From: Panax quinquefolius
Lineage: Eukaryota > Streptophyta > Magnoliopsida > Apiales > Araliaceae
Reading direction: 5' to 3'
Length of the DNA: 64,000 nt
NCBI GenBank assembly: GCA_020205615.1
Contig: CM035166.1
Location: 87,907,043 to 87,971,042 of the forward strand
Numbering within the stretch: position 1 is the first letter of the stretch; the number at the start of each line of letters is the position of its first letter. Both the position numbers and the translations under genes were made by a program. This document shows positions 23,119-34,297 of the stretch, in pieces. The notes under the pieces were generated by a model that saw only the letters and a list, made by a program, of their open reading frames with translations, was not told the origin of the DNA and did no database searches.

Positions 23119-23445
23119 CATATATAATCTGATTATATATATATATATATATAATATATATACGGTTTAATATATATATAGTCACTTTATTATTATATAT
23201 ATATATATATATATGTATATAACGTGATACTCTTGTTGCCTTGAAAACCGAAACAGCCGAAGCCTTGAAGTCTTGAACCGTGAGTCCGTTACAAGCAAGA
23301 GAAAAAAAACGAAATTCAGTTCCAGTTTTCGGAATTGCAACCGTTTTTTTTTTAAATTTTATACAATAAAATTATGCCTAATTAAATTGTTCTAAACACA
23401 TATCAATATACATATTAAATTAAAACAATTAATAATTTGCATAAA

Positions 23446-23463
23446 GGTTTGGCTCTGATGCCA
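23446..23463 (-). other. TE5 primer-binding site (tRNA-iMet)
   Basis: The minus strand TGGCATCAGAGCCAAACC, one base from TGGTATCAGAGCC, the complement of the initiator tRNA-Met 3' end. It lies one base from the 5' LTR. Confidence 0.88.
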
Positions 23464-23464
23464 C

Positions 23465-25349
23465 TGTTAGGTTTGTAATATTTATGAACGCAATCAAATT
23501 GCATAAAAGTGCTAAAGCGATGTAAAAATCAGAGTTTAAAATTTTACAAACCATATACCGGATCATCCTTTATGCACAATTATTAATTAAACGAAAAGAT
23601 AAAGAATAAAATCATACCCTTGAAGATCCGAAGCTTCCTCAGTACAAATTCACCTCCAATCTTTTTCGCTCAACTTGAATCCACGGGTTTTGTTCCTTCC
23701 TTTCGATCAACGTTAGCCACCCAAGTGTTTGGCCTCTAGAGGTGATCCACCAAGGAATAATAAGAATTCAAGAAGATGGGTGTTATGGCTAAACCCTAGT
23801 TTTCTATCTCTATAGAAAAGGGCGTACTCTCCAACCATTGGAATTATTACGTATGTTGTAAAAGTCAACAACCACCACACCCATAATAAGACTCCTCTTA
23901 TTTATAGATGTGGGCAACCCACCTTAACAATTAAGGAATTGAGATTTATTTAATTAATTAAATTCTTTTAATTAATTAAGCCCCCTAATCTTATTAGGGA
24001 TAATTAATTAAACTTCTTTAACTAATTTTCCTTCCTAATCCAATTAGGAATAAATGAGAGTATTTATATTAAATTAATTCCTAAACTCTTTTAGAAATTA
24101 AAATAATAATAATTGTAATAATATTAATAAGACTCCTCTTATTAATTTATATTTAATATTTCTAAAATATTAAATAATAAATATTAAGTTATTTAATTTA
24201 TTCAATCACCATAGATTAAATTAAATATACATAATATATTATTACGATTATGCCATTAACTTCTTAAATAATTATTCTTCCTTTTATGGTGTGACCCTTT
24301 AGGTTCTCCATATTAAACAGGTTGTGAATAAATCAATTAGAAACAATTCTAATCTTATTTAAATAAATAAATTAAACAATTAATTTATTTAAATAAATAA
24401 TATTTATTCTACAATAAGGATAAGCCTCTCCCAAGCGATCAACGACTTTCCAGATAATATAGATTTCAACATTAATCATTAAAGAACCTTTGAGTAAATA
24501 GTTTCTGATGCATAATTCAATCCTTCCACCATACAATGTCCCAATTAAATATAAGACATGGAATTCTTGTCAAGTCTTATTTTATTTAAATATATGTATT
24601 TTGATCCTTAAATGCACAACTCAAATAATGCAAATTAGAAACTCCTTTCTAATTTCATTACGCTTGCCGCCAAGGACTCTTTGGGTTGTCATTTATCGAA
24701 TCACATAGGTCATTTCTCTTCTTTTATTAGAAGTGGTAGATTCTTTATTGATCATACATTATCTCCATGTACAACTTATTATACCCAAGCATACACTTTG
24801 ATATACCCTAAGGGTCTTAAGGAATAAGTCAAAGTATAACTCATCATACACAAGATACTATGAAGATCTCAAGTCCAAGGATAACTTGTACTACTATCAC
24901 TACAGAATTCCTATTGTGAGCAAGTAAAACTCCATTAGGTATTCCTTAGCGAGCCACGCTCAAATGAACTTATTCTCTAATAAGCACCTACATACTTGCT
25001 TTAGTGTCTCCACACAAATGATCATGAGATCAATCATCCTCATCCAATGAGCAAGCAACGTATGTACCAATCTATCCGTATTCACTAATCCCCAATTTAT
25101 TAATCCAATGATTGGGAACTATTTTAGTTTTAAGCTTTCTAAGAATTTAGATCTCATTAGAATGATCATCATCATTATTCTAAAAGCATTGCTTAAAACT
25201 ATGGGTTTATCACATATTATAAAACAGCATCATGTAGATAATTAAAAGCCTTTAATAAATTAATACTTTTTATTAATAAATGAATAAGATTGTTACAAAG
25301 TATATGCTTTATCATCAAACATGATTGGCTTGTGTGCATTCTACTTTCA
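23465..25349 (-). repeat. TE5 5' LTR
   Basis: 1885 bp, identical in length to the 3' LTR. Read on the minus strand it begins TGAAAGTAGAATGCACAC and ends AAACCTAACA. Confidence 0.93.
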
Positions 25350-26503
25350 CTATTCACTCGGGTACTATTCACCCGGGGAATTATTCATGACAAAAATTGA
25401 TTTCTTTGCTGCCCAAATCATTTTTGATACAATATTATTCTTGAATTTTACTCCACAAAGCAGTATCATGTTGACAATTTGAACATTATTGAATTTTGGA
25501 TAAATTAAGTTATAATCTTTAAAAATTTATCCTTTGCTTTTTTTTAATTGAATTCTTATATCATTGTCATAATCGTCATGCTTATATTGTGATAAAAGTC
25601 ATCTGTGACTTACGTGCATAGATGTACTATTGATTGGTATGATTATGACCAGGAATTATTCGGTATAATCATGACTGTAATGTTACAAATATTGTGGTAA
25701 AAACCTCATTGGCCTGTAGTGCATTGATGGACAGTTGTTGGTATGATTATGACCATGGATTATTCGGTATAATCATGACCATTGATGATTATATGAATAT
25801 CCTTGACCCGTATTGCAGGGATTATTCGATGATGTGGTTTATTTATTAAGCTGAGTCTTAGCAATAAAATTGATGATAAACTTTTTAAATCATAAAAGAT
25901 AGTAGATATCATGCTCTACTTGACTCTTCTAACGGATTGCTTGTTCCGCTGCAGTTAAACTTGATGTTTATTATATTTTATCAGTTTAACACTGTTGAAG
26001 GCTAACGATAATTTATTCTGCATTATCTTAGTCATAATATTTCTTACTGGGCTAGTTGAGCTCACCATTTTGCTTTCATTGTTCTCTTCAGGAAATGAGA
26101 ACGTAGCTAAGACTAGTCGGGGAACGGAGTGACGGTCCAGATGTTTGCATTAATAGTCCTCACAATTCAGTGAAATAGTGTGATAATAATTGTAATGAGG
26201 ACTTTATTTGAGTTTGGATACTCTCTACGAGACATTATCCGTTTTGAAACTCTCAGCTACGTTTTGTCATACTGTATAAAAGAAGTTTGTATTTAAATTT
26301 TGTACCATGTATTTGGCAACTCAAGATGGGTGATGTATACTTATTTTGGGGGCGTCACGCATGGTCCCATCTTCCTGACTTCGTACAACCTCTAATCCTA
26401 TGTCATTGTGTAGCTCTCGACAACATCATACCAATAAAGGTCTTATACACCTCGATCGGATGCCCGGATTGAAGTTCTAAAAGTTCGAGCGGACAACACG
26501 TTG

Positions 26504-26620
26504 CACGTGTGCACGTACTTCGAGACGGCGGGATCCGCAGAGGTCGGGGCACCCCGGGCAGCCGCAGGTACATCTGCGGCTGCTGCAAGTACTCCTATGG
26601 CTCCCCCCCTCTATAAATAG
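26504..26620 (+). promoter_or_regulatory. TE6 LTR promoter (G-box, palindromic TATA)
   Basis: CACGTG at 26504-26509 lies within ACACGTTGCACGTGTGCACG. TATAAATAG at 26612-26620 is framed by CCCTCTATAAATAGAGGG, an inverted repeat of 8-bp arms with AA at its centre. The 200 bp before it are GC-rich compared with the rest of the window. Confidence 0.7.
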
Positions 26621-26924
26621 AGGGCTTGGGCAACCATTTTGCATATAGAAAAAAAGCGAGGAAGCCCTATCCAATTTGCTCTGTACACACTATAAATTGA
26701 GTGCTTTCTCATTTTAGACACTTATGAGCTTTTATATTGTTATATTTTTACCGGCGGGAGCCGAGTGTTCATCCATTTAAAGTCATTGAAGTCTTCTTTG
26801 GCAGTCCACTGTAAGCTTTCTTACACTTTTTTACGCCTTTCTCCACTACTGTGAACACACAGTTCTGCACGTTGAGAGTCATGTTGCGTGTGTATGCCCA
26901 GACTTCAGTTCGTGGCTTTTATTT

Positions 26925-27099
26925 CTTTTATATATATATATATTTATATATTATATATATACACAAATATTATCGATTTATGCCTCAATTGAGCCTGTAT
27001 TTTACATCCGGAGCGTTTATTGCTTATATATATACTTATATATAAACTGTTGTCGAACTCTGTTCGATGAGCCAGGATTTACATCCGGAGCGTTTACTA

Positions 27100-27155
<56 letters not shown>

Positions 27156-27232
27156 CTTATATATATATATATGTTGTTTTTATCAAACTCGCTTTGATTG
27201 AGCCTAGATTTCACATCCGATGCGTTTTAAAG

Positions 27233-27289
<57 letters not shown>
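26925..27289 (+). repeat. TA microsatellites within a repeated ACATCCGGAGCG unit
   Basis: ACATCCGGAGCGTTTA (27004, 27071) and ACATCCGATGCGTTTT (27213) are each followed by CTTATATATA and a TA run. The longest runs are 27102-27152 and 27234-27289. This looks like three copies of one unit with TA expansion at the same internal point. Confidence 0.85.
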
Positions 27290-27292
<3 letters not shown>

Positions 27293-27299
27293 CATTTTC

Positions 27300-27560
27300 A
27301 GTCTGGCCTGGAGTTTACTTCATGGACTTTTACCGCTTTATTTACATTTTTGTCAGGCCTGGAGTTTACTTCGTGGCCTTTTACAACTTTATTTATATTT
27401 TGTCCCGCCTGGAGTTTACTTCGAGGCGGTTGATCGCTTTATTGCTTTATTTATATTTTCTCAATCCCCCATGGAAGTGCTTCGTGGTGGTTGATTGGTT
27501 TTTACAGCTTTATTTACATTTACAATCCCCCATGGAGGTGCTTCATGGTGGTTGATTATC
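27300..27560 (+). repeat. ~57-bp tandem repeat in TE6 LTR, about 4.5 copies
   Basis: Units begin CCTGGAGTTTACTTCGTGG (three) or CCCCCATGGA(A/G)GTGCTTC (two) and continue with TTTACAGCTTTATTTACATTT. The two halves of the array are diverged versions of one unit. Confidence 0.85.
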
Positions 27561-28388
27561 TGCACATATATATATTTACTGCTTTTATATATATAACTGT
27601 TTACAACTTTCATACAAATTGCTACATCATATGAGCCTAGAGGAATCATGTGATCACAGATTCAGTCTACTGAATCTAGATTTGGTTCCCGTGATGGACA
27701 TTTTCAGCTGTACACGGCTTGTAAATTATTCACGGTGTTCGAATTTCCTTAGATGGCTCTTATGCCCACAAGGAGTTCGGCACTGCTATGTATATTATTT
27801 TCTCGAAGATTCTTCGCATCTCGAAAATAAAAAGTAATCAAGCCAAACGCATAATAAAATGGAAGTATCAAAGGCCTCAATTACTATTGAGCACAAGGGT
27901 TTGAAAAACTTCTTTTTACTAAACATCACTGCTATATTTTGTTAAAACTGAACTTTTATACAAAATTCAAAACCTTTGTATATAGGTGAGAATGAGGCAT
28001 ATCACTACTTCCAAATAATTGCACATTGATCCACACACAGATATTCATATAACAGTTTAATTGAAAAGTGGCGGTCACCGTGGCAACACGGAAGTCGGGG
28101 GGTGCCTAACACCTTCCCTCCGCATAACCAAGTCCCTGGACCCTAACGAATCTTGGTTTCATAGACCTGTTAAGCAGTGTCACATCACTGGGTCAATGTG
28201 AAAATCTTTTCTCGGTTGTGTCGGTACAACCATTTAAAAAACCAACTGGCGACTCTTACAGTCCAATCGCCGACATATACATGTCGGACCTTTTCACAAC
28301 TTATTTTTTCAAACAAATCTCACCTAACATGAGAACACCAAAAGACAAGAACAGAAAAGGGACAAATAAAAATCCCGACGTCGACAGG

Positions 28389-28406
28389 TGGCGACTCTAT
28401 TGGAAA
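28389..28406 (+). other. TE6 primer-binding site (tRNA-Arg type)
   Basis: TGGCGACTCTATTGG follows the LTR end ACGTCGACAGG. TGGCGACTC is the primer-site form I know for Ogre/Tat elements, assigned to tRNA-Arg. A second TGGCGACTC at about 28247 lies inside the LTR and is a less likely site. Confidence 0.65.
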
Positions 28407-29105
28407 AATCCAGTAAGAGGACTTAAGCCGCTATTACAAGATTTTTAAAACTTTTATATGCTTGTGTGTGGATGTTGCATTTATATTTGATGGATGTGTA
28501 TGAATTCATTAACTTACTGTACTTAATGTTTTACACTATATCTGCTTATGATATTAGTGTTTTGCATATGTCATCATTTTCATAAACGGTGAGACACGTT
28601 GTATGTAAATGTATGTTGTGTGGTTCCTCTATCAGGAAGCTATCCTGTCGATTTTTGATTACTGGAATCATATGAAGACTAATTCCAACGAGGCACAGGA
28701 AAGGCACCACCCAAATTCACTCTAGTTAAAAGACCGAATTAACTTCCCATCGAGTAAATTACGATGATTTGGGAACCTTCATGCCAAAAAACTGCGAGAG
28801 TAGCCTAAAGATAGGTCAGCCTCTTATAAAGCAAACGCGGAGGAAAGTCTCTTCAGACTTTCCCATTTCAAATTACTCGCAAGTTCAATTATTTGTAATT
28901 TCATTCCATATTGATCTCCATGTAATGGGAAATATGAGGAAATATGTGTACACACATATTTATAAATATTAACATGTTATCCTGTATTACAAATAACTAA
29001 CATCTGTTTTTCAGGATAATACTCCTAAAACAGATACATCATATAGCATGTAAACATTTATACATTCCCTGAAACTAATCTACGTCAGTTTTTTACAGGG
29101 AAACA
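28407..29105 (+). other. TE6 untranslated leader
   Basis: No gene. Two good 3' splice sites (TCTGTTTTTCAG|G at about 29014 and GTTTTTTACAG|G at about 29098) lie just before gag, and CCA|GTAAGAGG occurs at about 28410, so a leader intron is possible but unsupported otherwise. Confidence 0.45.
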
Positions 29106-30527
29106 ATTGGACCTATTACTCGTTCAAAATCCAAAAAGGCCACGAGCCTACAACCAATTATGTCTTCATCTGATTAGACAAATCCTAATCCCATCTCTCG
29201 TGAAGAATTTGATGGATTAAGTAAACAAATCACAAATTTTGTTGTTCTGCTTAAAGAACGACATCAATCTACTGCACATAGAGGAACACAAGGTACGGAC
29301 AAAGAAGCTCCCGTATCTGGTTCTCAGTTGTATAAGGCCAACAAAACTCATGATACCACCCATCTCAAGGAAGATCTAGACACTGGTGATATCAGAAAGA
29401 AAGTCCTTTAAATGGAAGAGACCATCCGTTCTATCAAATTAATTGGAGCACGTGGGAGTGTTTCATATGCTGACCTTTATTTATTCCCTGGTGTACATTA
29501 TCTAGAGAAGTTCAAGACTTCTGAATTTGAAAATTATGATGGATTAGGAGACCCTTACACACACTTGAAGGTATTCATTGGAGAACCCGGATCTTATGCC
29601 GAGGATGAGTAGCTCAGGATACAGTTGTTCCAGAAAAGTCTAACTGGAGAAGCCCGATCGTGGTATACCAGATTGGACAATTCCAAGATACATAGGTGGA
29701 AAGAGCTAGCTCATGCCTTCCTTACTCAGTATAGCTTCCAATCCCAGATGGCCCCTGACCGGTACTAAATCACTAAAGTTAGGAAGCAAGCCAATGAATC
29801 TTTTAGAGAGTATGCTCAAAGGTGGAGGCGCCTTGCTGCTCAAGTTGTTCCCTCTATGAATGAGTTAGAGATGGTGATGACCTTCATAGACATACAAGAA
29901 GCTCCTTTCTATGAGAGGGTTTTAGCTGGTATTGGCAAACCATTCTCTAAAATGATTAAACATGGGGAGATGACTGAGATGGGATTGAAGTAAGGAAAGA
30001 TTCAAGACCTAGTTGCCCTCAAAGCTGTTGCTGAGCACATCCAGTCCAGAAATTATGGAAACAACCCCCGGAGGGTCCATAAAAAGAAAGAGGATGATGT
30101 TTCCTTGATACTACAAGGTCAGAAAGGCAGTCAGAATATGCCTATCCAGAGGAGAAATTACTCCCCCTTTCAAGCACAACCTTCAAACCCTTCGTTGCCA
30201 AAGGGCGGAGAAATCAGACACACTCGAGTGTTCATACCCCTAAGGGACTCACTCGAGAACATTCTCAATCTTCTAACCACTCAGAAGAAAATTACTCATC
30301 TTCTTCCACCAGCAAACCCGAATGGGAAGGGTTTCAATGCTAGTCAGAAATGTGCTTATCATGCTGGAGCTCCAGGACATGATACTCAAGATTGCTGGGC
30401 CTTGAAACATAAGATACATGATTTGATTCATAATGGTGAGATCATGGTAGTTAAACCCGACCAACCCCATGTGCAAGATAACCCTCTTCCTCAACACAAA
30501 GAAGAAGATGTTAATATGATTAATTAG
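29106..30527 (+). pseudogene. TE6 gag (broken)
   Basis: One reading frame with stops. It starts near ITRSKSKKATSLQP and continues through the Tat-type capsid block: PGVHYLEKFKTSEFENYDGL, THLKVFIGE, then after a stop at 29610-29612 LRIQLFQKSLTGEARSWYTR, TQYSFQSQMAPD and RQANESFREYAQRWR. The nucleocapsid-type Zn motif CAYHAGAPGHDTQDC is at about 30350, followed by WALKHKIHDLI. Stops are at about 29172, 29409, 29610, 29766 and 29991. Tat gags have this CxxH...H...C form rather than the usual CCHC. The exact Met is uncertain. Confidence 0.85.
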
Positions 30528-31440
30528 AGTAGTGGACAAAGTTTCAATAATTATGGTGGTGGATCATCCCAGACCATCAAGGATGGTGCTGATAAATGGG
30601 ATTTTGCTCAGTTCCAGTATACGATGGAATAAAAGATGAAGACTCTTTGTGAGAAAGTTAACCAATTGGCAGAACTTGTGGTCCATCAGCACCAAGTCAC
30701 ACGCCACTTATTTAGTCAGGAGCATGCCAGTCTCCTTCCTCTTGTTACAAACACTCCACTGCGTACTCCAGAAAATGAAATACTGGAGGATAAAATTGCA
30801 AAAAGAGTAAATGCTAAAGCCCGTCGGGATTTTTCTAACAAAAGGGAATTTATATACCTAGGCTAATCGATGGAAGAAATACCGTAGATGCTGATAAATG
30901 AAGGAAGAATCACAGCTTTGCTACCTCCAATCAGCCCGCGGTCAAGAAAGTTTGATTTCAATAGAGTGTGCCAATATCACTCCCAATCTCACAATCACAA
31001 CACAGAAGAATGCTAGGCACTCCACCACCTTATTCAAAATTTAATTGACATCGATATCCTGCAGATGGCAGGACGATGATGCTATAGTACTAGAGAGTGG
31101 GGACACGTTTCCTACAAAATGGAAGGAGGTCGTAGCAGTCATATCTTCTGAGGCAGATGCAACTACCCCCTCACATGCAATCCAACCAATTCAACTCAAA
31201 GGTGTTAACAATCCTTTGTAAGTGGCTGCACCGGAGCCAATCATTTTGCCATTCATACCACAATATCCTATTGTCAGCCTACATAAAGTTCCATGGAATT
31301 ATGGAGAGGTTGAAGGATCCACATCCCACATAATTGCTGCAGAGTCAAAGGATAATCCACTGTATCTTCCCCAACGGGTGATGAAGCCTACCATCAAGTC
31401 AAAGGGGAAGATTCCCATGGAAAAAGTGTAAGAATTTCTC
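30528..31440 (+). pseudogene. TE6 gag C-terminal / linker region
   Basis: Continues the polyprotein with shifts and stops: WDFAQFQYTME, KVNQLAELVVHQHQ, then near 30950-31050 a second Zn-like motif CQYHSQSHNHNTEEC followed by ALHHLIQNLIDI, and 31222-31431 YPIVSLHKVPWNYGE. The pattern is typical of the Tat gag-protease junction. No catalytic motif is in this part. Confidence 0.7.
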
Positions 31441-31446
31441 CGTACT

Positions 31447-32761
31447 ATGGGTCATAATGAAGCCAAAGTGGTTTTAAGCTTAAGAGAAGCTCTACATCAA
31501 ATTTCCATACTGGACTTGGTTTTCTCTTCCGAAGATCACAAGAAGGTATTGCTCAGGGTTTTGGAAGAAGCCCAACTACCTAAGTCAATAGATGTTGAGA
31601 AATTCCAGCACCTGGTGGATCACATTTTTAACAACAATGTGATATCATTCATTGATGACAATATACCTCCCGAAGGGACCAGTCATTGCAAGCCGTTGCA
31701 CATAGAGGTTCTGTCTTTTGGATATATGGTGGGAGGAGTTTTGATATACGGAGGGTTATCTTTGAATATTTGTCCTTCTGCCACTTTGGTGAAGATAAAT
31801 ATCAAACTCAACAGAATCCGAAGAAGCCATACAATCATTAAAGCTTTCGACGGATCCCGACAAAACGCTGTTGGAGAGATTAAACAGCTAGTTGAGATTG
31901 GTCCACATACATTCTGCATATCTTTTCACTTGCTCAAAATAGATACATGATACAACCTGATCTTGGGAAGACCGTGGATTCATATGGCCGGAGCCGTCCC
32001 CTCTACCCTTCATCACCAACTTAAATACATTATCTATAATAGCCTAGTCATTGTCGATGCTGAGCCAGAATGTCCTGAACAAGGTGACATACCACTCATC
32101 AGCTTCAATTCAGAAGTTAAGCTGGTCAGTTTTCATGCCCTAAAGGTGAACAACACTCACTACCATCCGTTGGGGCGCCACCTCTCATACCTCAAGTTTT
32201 TGCAGAAGTAATGTCGGCCACTCAAGAAATGATGACATTGGGTTATCAACCTGGACAAAGGTTGGGCAAAGATCATCAGGGCATCAAGCGCCCCATTCAA
32301 GTTCCCAATCAAACAGGGACAGCCGGACTAGGCTATAGTGCTAGTTCAAGTCGCAGGAATCCTCACAAGCACAAGCAGATTTCTTCAGCTTCAGCCAAGT
32401 GGAGATTATCTTTACCTACAGTTCCTGAGCCTGTATGGTCTCTGATAAAGGTGCCTGCCCATGTAATGGCTATGTTATTTCCTAAACCAATACCGGTAAA
32501 AGGGGAAAAAAATTTGGTTCCAAATCTCGAAGAGGAAGAAGAGGAACGAAGACGTAAACAAGACATCATCAAGATGATGTCAAACATACGCATCATTGTC
32601 CATGATGATCACACCAATAGATACACCCTAGATGATGATTGTCCAGACGTAATGGTCATCATTTTGGAGAAGGAGGACGATGACCGCCCCTCCATCATTG
32701 CAGTCCATCAGGACTTCACCCTTGACAATTGGAGCAACACTCCATTCATTTGTCGACAAGG
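31447..32761 (+). pseudogene. TE6 protease and G-patch (broken)
   Basis: 31447-32211: HNEAKVVLSLREALHQISIL, then the protease core VLIYGGLSLNICPSATL. In Tat proteases this site reads ID(N/D)GS.LN, so the catalytic Asp is Tyr here. LGRPWIHMAGAVPSTLHHQLKY follows in frame after one stop. A frame change near 32205 leads to the G-patch LGYQPGQRLGKDHQGI, a domain found in Tat and some retroviral proteases, then a KR/E-rich linker (EEEEEERRRK). The frame stays open to 32761, where the candidate intron begins. Confidence 0.83.
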
Positions 32762-32910
32762 GTAAAATGGGCAAAAACTCCTTCTTCCATGTAGATAATA
32801 ATAACTGTTTACTTTTTTGTACAATATTAGCAGTTGTTTTGTCAGTATATGCTAACACTTTGTATGATTGAACAATTTCATATATTAAGTAAAAGCATAT
32901 TTTTTTTCAG
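32762..32910 (+). other. TE6 candidate intron between G-patch and RT
   Basis: 149 bp, CAAGG|GTAAAATG ... TTTTTTTTCAG|GACTC, with CTAAC at 32852-32856 as a branch candidate. It has stops in all frames. The open frame before it is frame 0 (starts at positions divisible by 3) and the one after it is frame 2; removal of exactly this segment joins them in phase 2. Ogre-type elements are known to carry an intron just upstream of RT. Confidence 0.72.
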
Positions 32911-33891
32911 GACTCTGAATTTAGATGTGCCTATACTTGCTGATAAGGTGCCTTTTCTCCACAAGGCTTGTAACTTTGATGGAAAGTTGGACTCAGACTT
33001 GATGGAAATACAAGAGGACATTGAGATACCTCAGTAGATCAAAGAATGGGTCGAAGATAAACCCAAACTAAACCTTGATCAAACCACTTCGTTCAATCTT
33101 GGAACCTTAGAAAGCCCTAAACTAATCCAGATTGCTATATACCTCACTCCAAACCAAAGGAATGACATGGTTACACTATTAACCCAATTCCAAGATGTGT
33201 TTACATGGTCTCATGAAGAGATGATAAGTTTTTCCACTGACATTGTCCTTCATCACCTCCCTATTAAAGAGAGATTCAAGCCAGTTAGGCAGAAGCTCAG
33301 GTGATTGAAGCCAAGGTGGAGTTTAAAAATTAAAGAAGAAATTATGAAATAATTTCAAGCATGGATCATCATGGTGTCTACATACCCTGAATGACTTTCA
33401 AACATAGTCCTTGTACCTAAACCAGGAAGAAAGGTACGAGTGTGCGTGGATTACCGGGATCTGAATAAAGCTTGCCTTAAAGATAGCTTTCCCATGCCAT
33501 TTATCCACATTCTCATTGACAATACTGCTCAATACGACATGTACTCCTTTGCTGATTGCTTCGTGGGGTATCATCAAATTATTGTTGCTGAAGAGGATCA
33601 TGATAAAACTGCATTTATCACTCATTGGGGAACTTTTTGCTATAAACGGTTGTCATTCGGCCTCATCAAAGCTGGAGCTACATACCAGCGAGCCATGATA
33701 GCTCTTTTCCATGATTTAATACATAAGGAGATAGAGATCTACATGGATGACAACATCGTCAAATTCCTAAGGGAGGAAGACCACCTAGACCATCTCAGAA
33801 AGCTCTTCAACATGTTGCGTAAGTACAACTTGATGTTGAATCCAGCCAAGTGCGCCTTTGGCGTTAAATCAGACAAGTTGCTAGGATTCCT
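32911..33891 (+). pseudogene. TE6 reverse transcriptase (broken, 3' cut)
   Basis: In one frame with stops: FNLGTLESPKLIQI, LLTQFQDVFTWSHEEM, RVCVDYRDLNKACLKDSFPM, FADCFVGYHQI, DKTAFITHWGTFCYKRLSFG, the catalytic EIYMDDNIVK and LMLNPAKCAFGVKSDKLLGFL. The WSYEDM-like motif and D(S/N)FPLP are typical of Tat RT. Stops lie at about 33035, 33302, 33350 and 33389. It ends where TE7 begins (33892), before the connection to RNase H. Confidence 0.88.
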
Positions 33892-34297
33892 TGTGACGCC
33901 CCCAAAATAGGTATACATCACCCATCTTGGGTCGCCAAATACATGGTACTGAATACAAATACAAACTTAATTATACAACATGAGCTGAGAGTTTTTACAC
34001 GAATATTGTCTTCTAGACAATATCCAAACTCAAATGGAGTCCTCATTACATTTATTGTCACACTATTTTATAGAGTAGTGAGGACTACTATAACACTATC
34101 TCGGACTATCACTCTGTTCCCCGACTAGTCCCGTCTACGTTTTCATTTCCCCGACACAACGAATATCAACTTGCTTACTTTATAAAATTTTCAAATATCA
34201 CCGTTAACTTTAACCTTTTATCAATTTAACCATTCATTAAATAGAATAATTATAAGAAAATTGGATAATTTCATTTCATATAATTTGGGGTCTTACA
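33892..34297 (-). repeat. TE7 LTR1, internally deleted
   Basis: TGTGACGCCCCCAAAATAGG to GGGGTCTTACA, only 406 bp against 2503 bp for LTR2. About 2.1 kb are missing between CGTTTTCATTTCC and CCGACACAACGAA (about 34148-34152). The lost part includes the TATA box and the whole predicted leader intron. Confidence 0.9.

Larger units (their letters stand above)
21001..23445 (-). other. TE5 5' untranslated region and repeats
   Basis: No gene. It holds three copies of CCTTGTGGTGACACAACAAA (near 21269, 21457 and 21544), each with the inverted pair TTGTG/CACAA, a hairpin array (22320-22910), an (AT)n run (22491-22539), a 42-bp tandem repeat (23026-23118) and AT-only stretches (22965-23220). Confidence 0.7.
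16235..25349 (-). mobile_element. TE5: Ty1/copia retrotransposon (TNT1/Tork-like), degenerate
   Basis: Two 1885-bp LTRs (16235-18119 and 23465-25349), TGTTAGG...CTTTCA, flanked by the perfect duplication CTATT (16230-16234 and 25350-25354). The primer site, polypurine tract and RT show minus-strand orientation with the 5' LTR at the right. The coding part (about 18.1-21.0 kb) is shorter than an intact copia gag-pol (over 4 kb) and full of stops and shifts. It sits in the TE3 LTR, 60 bp from TE4. Confidence 0.93.
9776..26091 (+). other. Candidate leader intron inside TE3 LTR (now interrupted)
   Basis: The 5' splice site is CTGAG|GTAAGGGG (GT at 9776), 147 bp after the TATA box. The 3' splice site is TTGTTCTCTTCAG|GAAATGAG (AG ends at 26091), with CTAAC at 26002-26006 as a possible branch site. 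Without TE4 and TE5 the intron would be about 1.2 kb. Both sites are conserved in TE7 LTR2 and TE9. Splicing itself is inferred. Confidence 0.55.
8668..26359 (+). mobile_element. TE3: TE1-family LTR, split by TE4 and TE5
   Basis: On the plus strand the segments 8668-10239, 16176-16234 and 25355-26359 join into one LTR that is the reverse complement of the LTR in TE7 (50376-52878) and TE9. About 170-190 bp of its left end are missing where TE2 abuts. Its right end reads GGGGGCGTCACG (family GGGGGCGTCACA), and the next base belongs to the TE6 LTR with no primer-binding site, so it is a solo or 3' LTR inserted in TE6. Total surviving length is about 2.6 kb. Confidence 0.88.
26360..28386 (+). repeat. 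TE6 5' LTR, left end missing
   Basis: Starts inside U3 at CATGGTCCCATCTTCC, where TE3 ends; the same words occur in the 3' LTR at 60015. It has a promoter at 26504-26620, TA microsatellites and ~60-bp repeats in the transcribed part, and ends CGACGTCGACA just before the primer site. No gene is in it; the YIYIYI open frames come from TA repeats. Confidence 0.82.

Noticed and set aside
22888..23121. Open frame with repeated ITCFHALVKATVI
   Set aside because: Product of the 42-bp tandem repeat in TE5.
27194..27555. Open frames rich in YIYIYI
   Set aside because: Translation of (TA)n microsatellite and the tandem repeat that follows it in the TE6 LTR.
33892..34297. TRIM-type short LTR element
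   Set aside because: The 406-bp unit is an internally deleted copy of the 2.5-kb family LTR and is directly joined to a coding internal region.
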